DNA from: an uncultured Cohaesibacter sp.
GTDB taxonomy: Bacteria; Pseudomonadota; Alphaproteobacteria; Rhizobiales; Cohaesibacteraceae
Assembly: GCF_963676275.1 (NCBI RefSeq)
Contig: NZ_OY781091.1
Span: 124,001 to 188,000 of the forward strand
Direction of reading: 5' to 3'
DNA length: 64,000 bases
Positions 36,798 to 45,288 of this stretch are shown here, in pieces. The position numbers were made by a program, and so were the translations under genes. The notes under the pieces are model-generated. The model did not search any database and had not been told where the DNA came from. It worked only from the letters and a program-made list of their open reading frames with translations. The first letter of the stretch is position 1; each line of letters opens with the position of its first letter.

Positions 36798-39008
36798 TCA
36801 GTTACCAAACAGGCGTTCAAACAGGCCCTTGCGCTCCTTGGGCAGCGGCATGGTGCTCTGCCCTTCCGGCAACAGGTCCGGATTGATCCATGGATTCTTC
36901 TCGCCTCCCGCTATGCGGCGGGTTTCAGCCATCTGCTCCATGCTGACACCGGGCAAGCCGGCGATTGTCATGCCATTATGCGCTCCGACCATATAGGTCT
37001 TCCATGTCTCAGCCGGCAGGTTGCCTCCCGAGGCATGCTTGGTCGGTGAGCCATTGTCATTGCCAAACCAGATGCCGGTGACCAGATTGGCGGTATAGCC
37101 GACAAACCAGGCATCGCGGAAATTCTGGCTGGTGCCGGTCTTGCCCCCAGCAGGCCGTCCGGCCAGCATCGCCTTTTTGCCTGTGCCGGTGATCAGGGTT
37201 TCCTGCATCATCTGGTTGATGAGCGACAGGGTTTCCGGCTCTATCACGCGCGGCCCGGGAATGTTGGGATTCATATAGAGCACCTGGCCTTCCTTGGTGA
37301 TGACGCGCTCGATCACATAGGGCGTAGCCCTTGCGCCACCATTGGCAAAGGGCATATAGGCCCCGACCAGCTCCAGCGGCGTGACCTCGCTTGTGCCAAG
37401 GGCAATGGAGAGATTGTTCGCCAGCTTGGAGTGAATGCCCATCTTGTGCGCGGTATTGACCACCTGATCGGCTCCGACCTCGAAGGTCAGCTGCGCCGCA
37501 ATGGTATTGATCGACAGGGCCAGCGCCTTGCGCAGGGAAATCTGCCCCATATATTTTTTCGAATAGTTCTGCGGCGTCCAGCCATTATAGGAAACCGGCC
37601 CGTCCACCCGCATGCTGTCAGGCTTGTTGCCCAGCTCGAGCGATGTCAGATAGACAAAGGGCTTGAAGGCGCTGCCCGGCTGCCGCTTGGCATTGACCGC
37701 CCGGTTGAACTGGCTTTCGCGATAGGATTTGCCGCCAACCAGCGCCCGCACCGCACCTTGCGGTGTGCCACTGACCAGCGCCCCCTGTTCGACGCCATAT
37801 TTCTTGCCCTCTTTGTCCAGCGCATCCACGATGGCCTTTTCCGCCAGCGTCTGCATGCGCAGATCGATGGTTGTCTCGACAATCACATCCTGATTGATAT
37901 CACCGATCAGATCGGGCAACTGCTCCATGACCCAGTCGCCAATATAGTTGAGCGAACTTGATTGATGGCGCGCAACCGTATCAATGCTCTGGGTCAGGGC
38001 GAGCTTGCGTTCTTCAGGCGTGATGAAGCCTTCTCGCTCCATGGCGGCCAGAACCAGCTTGGCGCGTTCCCGCGCATCCTTGGGATTCTTGTTCGGGGCC
38101 AGTCGAGAAGGGGCCTTGAGCAGCCCGGCGATCGTCGCGGCTTCCGACAGCGTCAGCATCGAGGCGGGCTTGTTGAAATAAGTCCGTGCGGCGGCATCGA
38201 CGCCAATGGCGCCCGAGCCGAGATAAACCCGGTTGAGATACATCTCCAGTATCTCTTCCTTGGAATATTTGGTTTCCAGCCAAATCGCCAGAATCAGTTC
38301 CTGCACCTTGCGTTCGATGGTGCGCTTATGTTCCAGAAACAGGTTCTTGGCCAACTGCTGCGTCAGGGTGGAGCCGCCCTGCGATACCCGTCCGCGAATG
38401 AGGTTGGTGACCATCGCGCGGGTAAAGCCGATCGGGTCAAAGCCGAAATGATGGAAGAAGCGATGATCCTCAATCGCCACCACGGCATCGACAAGATAGG
38501 GCGGCATGGTCGAAATGCTGACCTTCTGCCCGCCTGTCTTGCCACGATTGGCAATCAGGCCGCCATCCGATGAAATGATCTGCACGTTGGGCGGTCGATC
38601 CGGGATCTTCCAGTCGGTGGATTGCGGCAGTCTGGCCCCGTAATAGAGAATGATGCCGCCAGCAACGATCGATCCCCAGATGCCAGCGATCACCAGCCAA
38701 TAGGCCATGGTCCGGCCAAAGCGGAACAATGCGCCCAAAATCGATGAGCCGCCACCCCGTCCACCGGAAGATTTGCGCCTTCCTCTGGGCGGGCGTCGTC
38801 CCCCTCCGGAGCCGCCACCGGCCCCGCCGCCAGCGTTTCCGCCCGCATCGGCATTCTTGTCCTTCGCCTTGCGCCCAAGCTTGCCTGCGGGGCGCTGGCT
38901 GCGCTTGGGAGCGCGCTTTGGCCGCGAATCCGGATGGCTTCGGTCTTCATCGCTCAGTCGGATATTGTCAAGAGAACCCGGATGGGAAGAACTGCGTTGC
39001 GACGTCAT
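36798..39008 (-). CDS. Penicillin-binding protein 1A family (class A, bifunctional)
   Basis: Polymerises and cross-links peptidoglycan, 736 residues. An unusual cytoplasmic N-terminal tail of about 90 residues is rich in Arg, Lys, Gly and Ser (RRPPRGRRKSSGGRGGG), followed by one TM (MAYWLVIAGIWGSIVAGGII). The GT51 transglycosylase domain shows VAIEDHRFFHHFGFDPIGF with the catalytic Glu, and GGSTLTQQLAKNLFLEHKRT. The transpeptidase domain shows RQPGSAFKPFVYL (SxxK serine), LSINTIAAQ (SxN) and GGKTGTSQNFRDAWFVGYT (KTG). A Pro/Gly-poor C terminus ends near ERKGLFERLFGN. All catalytic motifs are intact. Confidence 0.93.
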   Translation of the reverse strand: MTSQRSSSHPGSLDNIRLSDEDRSHPDSRPKRAPKRSQRPAGKLGRKAKDKNADAGGNAGGGAGGGSGGGRRPPRGRRKSSGGRGGGSSILGALFRFGRTMAYWLVIAGIWGSIVAGGIILYYGARLPQSTDWKIPDRPPNVQIISSDGGLIANRGKTGGQKVSISTMPPYLVDAVVAIEDHRFFHHFGFDPIGFTRAMVTNLIRGRVSQGGSTLTQQLAKNLFLEHKRTIERKVQELILAIWLETKYSKEEILEMYLNRVYLGSGAIGVDAAARTYFNKPASMLTLSEAATIAGLLKAPSRLAPNKNPKDARERAKLVLAAMEREGFITPEERKLALTQSIDTVARHQSSSLNYIGDWVMEQLPDLIGDINQDVIVETTIDLRMQTLAEKAIVDALDKEGKKYGVEQGALVSGTPQGAVRALVGGKSYRESQFNRAVNAKRQPGSAFKPFVYLTSLELGNKPDSMRVDGPVSYNGWTPQNYSKKYMGQISLRKALALSINTIAAQLTFEVGADQVVNTAHKMGIHSKLANNLSIALGTSEVTPLELVGAYMPFANGGARATPYVIERVITKEGQVLYMNPNIPGPRVIEPETLSLINQMMQETLITGTGKKAMLAGRPAGGKTGTSQNFRDAWFVGYTANLVTGIWFGNDNGSPTKHASGGNLPAETWKTYMVGAHNGMTIAGLPGVSMEQMAETRRIAGGEKNPWINPDLLPEGQSTMPLPKERKGLFERLFGN

Positions 39009-39532
39009 GATCTCTGGCGAAGTCTCTTTCTATTCGTCCCCTTGAGCGCAAGGCTGAATGGGGAAGCGGCTGGATTGTCAATTGGCTCAAACAGGGCCGT
39101 TCGGTCAGCGAGCGACTATGGCCGCATATTGAGGCAAATTCGTGAAACAATGACCGTTGCTGACCGGCCCGGCCTGAGGTTATCAGCGATATTAGGCTCA
39201 GATCGCAAAGGTCTTGTTAACACCAATTGTGGCAGAGGCCCCAATACACAAGCAATTTTCCGCCTGCTATTGGTGCCAGAAAAGGGCATTTTTACGGTCG
39301 ATCGGCACAGCCAATGAAGCAATTTGCAAAAATCATGATTAATCAATCCTTAATAGGCTGGCTTTCCAATCTTGTAAACAGAGTATTTACCAATCATTTC
39401 AATGCGTTGTTAAGGTGGTTAAGGTTAAGGTAAGAATTAGAGCGACTCTTAAGTAAAAATGCGTCATTTTAGACCCTAACTTTCAAAAAATTGAACATTA
39501 GAGCTGTTACAGCCAATCGCGGTGAGGGTAAT
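39009..39532. promoter_or_regulatory. 524-base gap with CtrA-like box and GTTAAG repeats
   Basis: Contains TTAATCAATCCTTAAT at 39339-39354, a TTAA-N7-TTAA arrangement like the alphaproteobacterial CtrA site (the consensus final C is T here). It also holds a cluster of GTTAAG repeats at 39409-39434. Both lie between the divergent PBP1A and acyltransferase genes. No protein-like frame was seen. Confidence 0.4.
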
Positions 39533-40582
39533 TTGGTTAATCGAGATCAAAACAAGGCGCAACATGTTGATTGGGTCGATCTGACCAAGGGTTTGACGAT
39601 TCTGCTGGTTGTCGTCATGCATTCCATCGGTGGCGTTGAGAAATATCTCGATGCAGAAGGGTGGATGCATCCAGTTCTGGCCTTTGCGACACCTTTTCGC
39701 ATGCCGGTCTTTTTCGCTGTGGCTGGGCTGTTCGCTGCCCGCGCCATCACAAAGGATTGGAGCGTCTTTCTGGATAAGAAATTCGTCCATTTCGGCTATT
39801 TCTATTTCCTCTGGATGACCATTGAATTCATCTTCAAGACGCCTTTCTTCATCCAGCAGTTCGGCGCCCATGAAACAGCGCTCTATTATGTCACATCCTT
39901 CGTGCAGCCCTTTGGCCCGCTCTGGTTTATCTATCTGCTGCCTTTCTATTTCCTGACCCTGCGGCTGACCCGCCCCCTGCCGATGCCGGTGCAATTCGCC
40001 CTTGCCATTGCCAGCAAATTCCTGCTGACAACGACAGGCATCATCGTCATTGATGACCTGGCCAAATATTATGTCTTCTTCCTTGCCGGGCATTTCGGAC
40101 GCGATATCTGGTTTTCGCTGGCAAATTCGGCACGCGAGCAGAAGCTTGCCTCCATTCTGGGGCTCATTGTCTGGGCCGCAGCAAATGGCTTGGTCGTCTG
40201 GCTGGGCTATGGCGAGATCGTGCCGGTGGCGATCGTCATGGGCGTTCTGGGCTTCATGGCGGTGGTCGATTTCATGGGCGTCATCACCCAATTCGCCCCC
40301 GGTCGCGCGCTGGCTGCCATCTTCCGCTATATGGGCCGTCGTTCGCTGCCCATCTATCTGGGTTTCTTCCTGCCAATGGGAATCACGCGCATTCTGGTGA
40401 TGAAATTCGGCAATGGCGATCCCGGACTCTCCGCCTTCATCGTATCGATGGCCGCCGTGATTGGCGCAATCGCAATGTATGAAGTCGCCATGCGCCTCAA
40501 AATCGGCAGCTTCCTTTATGTCCGCCCGGGCTGGGCGCGGCTGAAACGTGAGCGCAAAACGCTGGCTTTTGCCGCCGAATAG
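39533..40582 (+). CDS. Acyltransferase family 3 membrane protein
   Basis: Membrane O-acyltransferase-type protein, probably decorating a surface sugar, 349 residues. I chose TTG 39533 because GAGGG lies five bases before it; a TTG at 39491 would add 14 residues and no ATG is available before the conserved region. The start VDWVDLTKGLTILLVVVMHS is the family signature with the essential His, followed by roughly ten TM helices (MPVFFAVAGLFAARAI, PFGPLWFIYLLPFYFLTL, RRSLPIYLGFFLPMGITR). The acceptor is unknown. A strong terminator follows, so it is monocistronic. Confidence 0.88.
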   Translation: MVNRDQNKAQHVDWVDLTKGLTILLVVVMHSIGGVEKYLDAEGWMHPVLAFATPFRMPVFFAVAGLFAARAITKDWSVFLDKKFVHFGYFYFLWMTIEFIFKTPFFIQQFGAHETALYYVTSFVQPFGPLWFIYLLPFYFLTLRLTRPLPMPVQFALAIASKFLLTTTGIIVIDDLAKYYVFFLAGHFGRDIWFSLANSAREQKLASILGLIVWAAANGLVVWLGYGEIVPVAIVMGVLGFMAVVDFMGVITQFAPGRALAAIFRYMGRRSLPIYLGFFLPMGITRILVMKFGNGDPGLSAFIVSMAAVIGAIAMYEVAMRLKIGSFLYVRPGWARLKRERKTLAFAAE

Positions 40583-40637
40583 CTGGAAAATGGCGTTGCC
40601 AGTGTCAAAGCCGCACGGCCTGCCTTTCTCAACAAGG

Positions 40638-40675
40638 GCTCCCTGATTGCCGGATCAATCAGGGAGCTTTTTCTT
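40638..40675 (+). terminator. Terminator after acyltransferase gene
   Basis: An 11-bp perfect stem GCTCCCTGATT / AATCAGGGAGC with an 8-base loop, followed by TTTTTCTTTT. Confidence 0.95.
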
Positions 40676-40782
40676 TTGCCCTTTTCTTTGCCCTCATCCA
40701 TGCGCTAAGGTCTCCTGAGATTATGATCATGGTTTGTTCGCCATCACCGGCGCGCCCAGCAAGGCTATAAAGGGAAATTCCA

Positions 40783-43680
40783 ATGTCCGAAAAACCGCAT
40801 CTCTTTTTGATTGACGGGTCTTCCTACATTTTTCGAGCCTATCACGCCCTGCCGCCGCTGACGCGCAAGAGCGACGGACTGCCGGTTGGTGCCGTTTCCG
40901 GCTTCTGCAACATGCTCTGGAAACTGATCTCGGATGGCGACAAGGGCATTGTCGGCGTCAACCCGACCCATGTGGCGGTGATTTTCGATGCCAAGGGCGA
41001 TACCTTTCGCAACACGATCTATGATCAATATAAGGCCCAGCGCCCGCCCGCGCCTGAAGATCTGGTGCCCCAGTTCGGCCTTATCCGCGATGCCGTGCGG
41101 GCCTTCAACATCGCCTGCATCGAGCTGGAAGGCTATGAGGCGGATGATATCATTGCCACCTATTCCGAAATGGCGCTGGCCGCAGGCGCCGATGTGACCA
41201 TCATTGGTTCGGACAAGGATTTGATGCAGCTGGTGCGCCCCGGCGTGATCATGGTCGACACCATGAAGAACAAGCGCATCGGCGAAGAGGAAGTCGCCGA
41301 GAAATTCGGCGTCACGCCCGACAAGGTGGTCGAGGTGCAGGCGCTCGCTGGCGATTCCGTTGACAATGTGCCCGGCGTACCCGGCATCGGCATCAAGACC
41401 GCCGCCCAGCTGATCAATGAATATGGCGATCTGGAAAGCCTTTTGGAACAGGCCGATGGCATCAAGCAGAAGAAGCGCCGTGAAAATCTCATCGAATTTG
41501 CCGAGCAGGCCCGCATTTCCAAACAGCTGGTCTATCTCAAGCGCGATGTGCCGCTGCCGCTTGGCCTTGATGCGCTGGTCTGCTGCGATCTGGAAGGGCC
41601 GAAGCTGGTTTCCTTCCTCAAGGCGCTGGAATTCACCACGCTGACCCGCCGCGTTGCCGAAGCGACAGAGACCGAAGCCGCCGAGGTGGATGCGACCAGC
41701 CTTGAGGTCGCTGGCTGGGAGGCCGAAAGCCCGCAAGCCGCCAGCGATGGCGATGAGACCGAAGCGGGCGACAAGACACCCAGCCCGCTCGATCTGGCCG
41801 CAAGAATGGCTGCCGACATCGGCGCCTTGCCGATTGACAATCAGAGTTATCAGACCGTGCGCACCATGGGGGAGCTGCAAGTCTGGCTTGATGAGGCCAA
41901 ACGCATCGGTCATGTGGCTGTGGATACGGAAACCGACAGCCTTGATGCCATGCAGGCCAATCTGGTCGGCGTGTCGCTGGCAACCGAGCCGGGCAAGGCC
42001 TGCTATATTCCGCTCAACCATATTTCCGGCGAGGGCGACATGTTTGGCGGTGGGCTGGTGGAAGGCCAGATCCCGCTCACCGAGGCGGTCAAGGCCCTCA
42101 AAGGCATGCTGGAAGATCCTTCCATCCTCAAGATCGGCCAGAATCTCAAATATGACACCCTGCTGCTCAGCCGCTATGACATAGAGATCGCGCCCTTTGA
42201 TGACACCTTGCTGCTCTCCTATGTTCTGGATGCCGGTAAGCATGGCCATGGCATGGACGAGCTTTCCGAGCTTTGGCTTGGCCACAAGCCGATTGCCTTC
42301 AAGGAAGTGGCAGGCAGCGGCAAGAGCCAGATCACCTTCGACAAGGTCGAGATCGAGAAGGCGACGCCCTATGCCGCCGAGGATGCCGATGTGACCTTGC
42401 GCCTCTGGATGATCCTCAAGCCGCGTCTTGCCGCCGATGGCATGACCACGGTCTATGAGAGACTGGAGCGCCCGCTGCTGCCGATCCTGCGCCGCATGGA
42501 AGCGCGCGGCGTCTCGGTCGATCGCCAGATCCTGTCCCAGCTTTCAGGCACCTTCGCCCAGGGCATGGCGCGGCTGGAAGAAGAAATCCACGCCCTGGCA
42601 GGCCAGCCCTTCAATATCGGCAGCCCCAAGCAGCTGGGCGATATCCTGTTTGGCGAAATGGGCCTGCCCGGCGGCAAGAAGACCAAGACCGGAGCATGGT
42701 CGACCTCGGCCAGCGTGCTGGAAGATCTCGCAGCCGAAGGCCATGAGCTGCCCAGCAAGGTGGTGGAATGGCGCCAGCTTTCTAAATTGAAGAGCACCTA
42801 TACTGACGCACTGCCCAATTTCATCAATCCCGAGACAAGGCGCGTCCATACCTCCTATTCGCTGGCAGCAACAACCACCGGACGGCTGGCCTCGTCTGAT
42901 CCCAACCTTCAGAATATTCCTGTGCGCACCGAAGAGGGCCGCAAGATCCGCACCGCCTTCATCGCCGAGAAGGGCAACAAGCTGGTCTCGGCCGACTATA
43001 GCCAGATCGAGCTGCGCGTGCTGGCCCATATGGCCGATATCCCGCAGCTGAAAAAGGCCTTCGAGGAAGGGCTCGACATTCACGCCATGACGGCCTCGGA
43101 AATGTTCCATGTGCCACTGGCCGATATGGACCCCGCCACCCGCCGCCGCGCCAAGGCCATCAATTTTGGCATCATCTATGGCATTTCCGCCTTCGGGCTG
43201 GCCAACCAGCTCGGCATTTCCCGCGGTGAGGCCAAGGATTATATCGACACCTATTTCGAGCGCTTCCCCGGCATCCGCGACTATATGGAAGCCACCAAGA
43301 AGGCCGCTCGCGAGCAGGGCTATGTCGAAACCATTTTCGGCCGCAAGATCCATTATCCGGAGATCAATTCGAAAAATCCCAATATGCGCAATTTTCAGGA
43401 ACGCGCCGCCATCAACGCTCCCATTCAGGGCTCGGCCGCCGACATCCTGCGCCGCGCCATGGTCCGCATGGAAGATGCTCTGAGCGAAGCGTCCCTCTCG
43501 GCTCGCATGCTGCTGCAAGTCCATGACGAACTGATCTTCGAGGTGCCCGAAGCCGAGGTCGATGACACCATCAGCATTGTCCGCACCATCATGGAAAACG
43601 CCCCCATGCCCGCCCTGCAACTAAGCGTACCCCTAAAAGTAGACGCCAACGCCGCCGACAACTGGGATGAGGCGCATTGA
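40783..43680 (+). CDS. polA: DNA polymerase I
   Basis: Replication and repair polymerase, 965 residues. Residues 1-290 are the 5' nuclease (FLIDGSSYIFRAYHALPPLT, GYEADDIIATYS, SDKDLMQLVRPGV, GDSVDNVPGVPGIGIKTAAQ). An acidic linker of about 60 residues follows, then an intact 3'-5' exonuclease (VAVDTETDSLDAMQANLVG, IGQNLKYDTLLL, AAEDADVTLRLW), so proofreading is retained. The polymerase domain has motif A SADYSQIELRVLAHM, motif B RRRAKAINFGIIYGISAFG and motif C LQVHDELIFEVPE. The ATG follows an upstream AAGG. The next gene starts 15 bases after the stop and may be co-transcribed. Confidence 0.98.
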   Translation: MSEKPHLFLIDGSSYIFRAYHALPPLTRKSDGLPVGAVSGFCNMLWKLISDGDKGIVGVNPTHVAVIFDAKGDTFRNTIYDQYKAQRPPAPEDLVPQFGLIRDAVRAFNIACIELEGYEADDIIATYSEMALAAGADVTIIGSDKDLMQLVRPGVIMVDTMKNKRIGEEEVAEKFGVTPDKVVEVQALAGDSVDNVPGVPGIGIKTAAQLINEYGDLESLLEQADGIKQKKRRENLIEFAEQARISKQLVYLKRDVPLPLGLDALVCCDLEGPKLVSFLKALEFTTLTRRVAEATETEAAEVDATSLEVAGWEAESPQAASDGDETEAGDKTPSPLDLAARMAADIGALPIDNQSYQTVRTMGELQVWLDEAKRIGHVAVDTETDSLDAMQANLVGVSLATEPGKACYIPLNHISGEGDMFGGGLVEGQIPLTEAVKALKGMLEDPSILKIGQNLKYDTLLLSRYDIEIAPFDDTLLLSYVLDAGKHGHGMDELSELWLGHKPIAFKEVAGSGKSQITFDKVEIEKATPYAAEDADVTLRLWMILKPRLAADGMTTVYERLERPLLPILRRMEARGVSVDRQILSQLSGTFAQGMARLEEEIHALAGQPFNIGSPKQLGDILFGEMGLPGGKKTKTGAWSTSASVLEDLAAEGHELPSKVVEWRQLSKLKSTYTDALPNFINPETRRVHTSYSLAATTTGRLASSDPNLQNIPVRTEEGRKIRTAFIAEKGNKLVSADYSQIELRVLAHMADIPQLKKAFEEGLDIHAMTASEMFHVPLADMDPATRRRAKAINFGIIYGISAFGLANQLGISRGEAKDYIDTYFERFPGIRDYMEATKKAAREQGYVETIFGRKIHYPEINSKNPNMRNFQERAAINAPIQGSAADILRRAMVRMEDALSEASLSARMLLQVHDELIFEVPEAEVDDTISIVRTIMENAPMPALQLSVPLKVDANAADNWDEAH

Positions 43681-43694
43681 GGGGGGACAAGAAC

Positions 43695-44264
43695 ATGCAG
43701 GTAGCGGTGCGCTGGAGTGACTGGGATGGCAAGGGGCTGGAGCATTGTCAGTGTCTGGCCAATGAGGCCGGGCTGCTGTTGGCCGGGGTGGTTTGCGGCA
43801 CGCGCGGCTCGCTCTATGGCGCCAGCTATTATGTCAAGGCCGATGCCTCCGGTCACACTCGCGAGGTGCGCGTCGCCTATGTCGGCGGCAAGAGCCTGCA
43901 TGTCGAGGCGGATGGTGAGGGCAACTGGTTCGATCTGCTTGGCAAGGCCCCGATCCCGGCGCTTAAGGGCTGTCTTGATGTCGATATCGGCGTCACGCCA
44001 GCCACCAACATGCTGCCCGTGCGGCGTCTCAAACTGAACAAGGGCGAGGCCCGCGAGATCCGCGCCGCCTATGTGCCACTACCGACCCAGATTTCCGGTG
44101 CCTTCCTGCCCATTCTCGCCGACCAGCGTTATACCTGTCTGATCCCTGATCGCCGCTATCGCTATGAGGGCCTGTTTCGCAATTTCTCCGCCGAGCTGGA
44201 ATTTGACGCGGATGGCCTCGTGCTCGACTATCCCGATACCTTCCGCCGGGTAAGCGCCGACTGA
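43695..44264 (+). CDS. Putative glycolipid-binding domain protein (DUF1089-like)
   Basis: 189 residues from ATG 43695, with GGGGGG ten bases before it. The sequence VRWSDWDGKGLEHCQCLANE, then GSLYGASYYVKADASGHTRE, LDVDIGVTPATNMLPVRRL, and a C-terminal LIPDRRYRYEGL / LEFDADGLVLDYPDTFRRV, matches the family of cytoplasmic beta-rich proteins annotated as putative glycolipid-binding. True function is unknown. No signal peptide. It follows polA by 14 bases and is convergent with the EamA transporter. Confidence 0.85.
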   Translation: MQVAVRWSDWDGKGLEHCQCLANEAGLLLAGVVCGTRGSLYGASYYVKADASGHTREVRVAYVGGKSLHVEADGEGNWFDLLGKAPIPALKGCLDVDIGVTPATNMLPVRRLKLNKGEAREIRAAYVPLPTQISGAFLPILADQRYTCLIPDRRYRYEGLFRNFSAELEFDADGLVLDYPDTFRRVSAD

Positions 44265-44268
44265 CGCC

Positions 44269-45183
44269 TCACCCCAGTACCAGAATCAGGACCCCGCAGA
44301 CGATCAGTCCGCAGCCCATCATTTCCAGCCGATTGATCTTTTCCTTGAAGATGAAGACCGTCGAGGCGAAGGTGAAGAGCATTTCCACCTGCGCTAGCGC
44401 CTTGACCAGTGCCGACTGTTGCAGCGTCATGGCCATGAACCAGCCAAAGCTCGCCGAGGCACCGACAAAGCCGGTGGCCAGCGAGGGTTTCCACGCCTTC
44501 GCAACGGCGCCCCATTGTTCCTTCTCGCGAAAGGTGATCCAGATGCCCATCAGCACGGTCTGGAACAGGATGGCGGTGGCCAGCGTGAAGCTTGCCTGAA
44601 GGATGTAGTCCGGTGCGGCCATGGTGGGTTCGAGCGACAGCGACGCCTTGCGAAAGCTGGCCGCCGTAACCCCGAACAGGAAGCCCGAGGCAAGGCCGAT
44701 CAGCGCCGTGCGCGAGAAGGTCGAGGTGATCAGGGTGCGGATGGAAAGGGTGGTGCGGGCAACCGAAATCAGCATCACCCCGAGCACCGCCACGCCGATG
44801 GCCAGAAGCGCCGAGGCTTTCAGGGTTTCGGAGAAAAACAGAAAAGCAAACAGCGCCGCCTGCGCCGGTTCGGTGCGGCTATAGGCCGTCCCCACCGTGA
44901 AGTTGCGGAAGGAAAACAGATGCACCAGCAGAAACTGCGCCCCGATCTGCCCCAGTGATGCCAGCAAGACCCAAAACAGGAACTGGCTGTTGAAGGCGGG
45001 CAGCGCCTTGCCAGAAAGCCATGTATAGCCGAACAGATAGAGAAGGGCGAAGGGCACCCCGAAGCAGAAGCGCACGAAGGTCGCCCCCGTTGTGCTCAGC
45101 GCCCCCTTGAGGTGCTTTTGCAAAACAGAGCGGATATTTTGCAGAAAGGCTGCAGAAATGGTGATCAATATCCAGGTTGGCAT
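44269..45183 (-). CDS. EamA/DMT superfamily transporter
   Basis: A ten-TM drug/metabolite transporter, 304 residues, with two EamA repeats. The first repeat shows TTGATFVRFCFGVPFALLYL and GTAYSRTEPAQAALFAFLFF. The second ends GASASFGWFMAMTLQQSALV, VEMLFTFASTVFIFKEKINR and LEMMGCGLIVCGVLILVLG. Both repeats are complete. Substrate unknown. It stops five bases from the convergent glycolipid-binding gene and is not obviously linked to the GH4 gene, whose terminator separates them. Confidence 0.88.
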   Translation of the reverse strand: MPTWILITISAAFLQNIRSVLQKHLKGALSTTGATFVRFCFGVPFALLYLFGYTWLSGKALPAFNSQFLFWVLLASLGQIGAQFLLVHLFSFRNFTVGTAYSRTEPAQAALFAFLFFSETLKASALLAIGVAVLGVMLISVARTTLSIRTLITSTFSRTALIGLASGFLFGVTAASFRKASLSLEPTMAAPDYILQASFTLATAILFQTVLMGIWITFREKEQWGAVAKAWKPSLATGFVGASASFGWFMAMTLQQSALVKALAQVEMLFTFASTVFIFKEKINRLEMMGCGLIVCGVLILVLG

Positions 45184-45221
45184 AAAAAGCCTTTAGCATG
45201 AAGGGCAGGGCGGGCCAATAG

Positions 45222-45255
45222 AAAAGCCCCGCCGATGAAATATCGGCGAGGCTTG
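45222..45255 (-). terminator. Terminator of the GH4 gene
   Basis: On the minus strand an AAGCC-CGCCGAT type stem with one mismatch, a 5-base loop, then TTTTC. It lies 34 bases after the GH4 stop and ends upstream of the EamA start. Confidence 0.85.
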
Positions 45256-45288
45256 ATGGATTGGGGCATGGGAGCAAGGGTGTCGGGC

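Noticed and set aside
40765-42285. 506-residue minus-strand frame across polA
   Set aside because: Antisense to the polA 5' nuclease and exonuclease domains; no recognisable protein.
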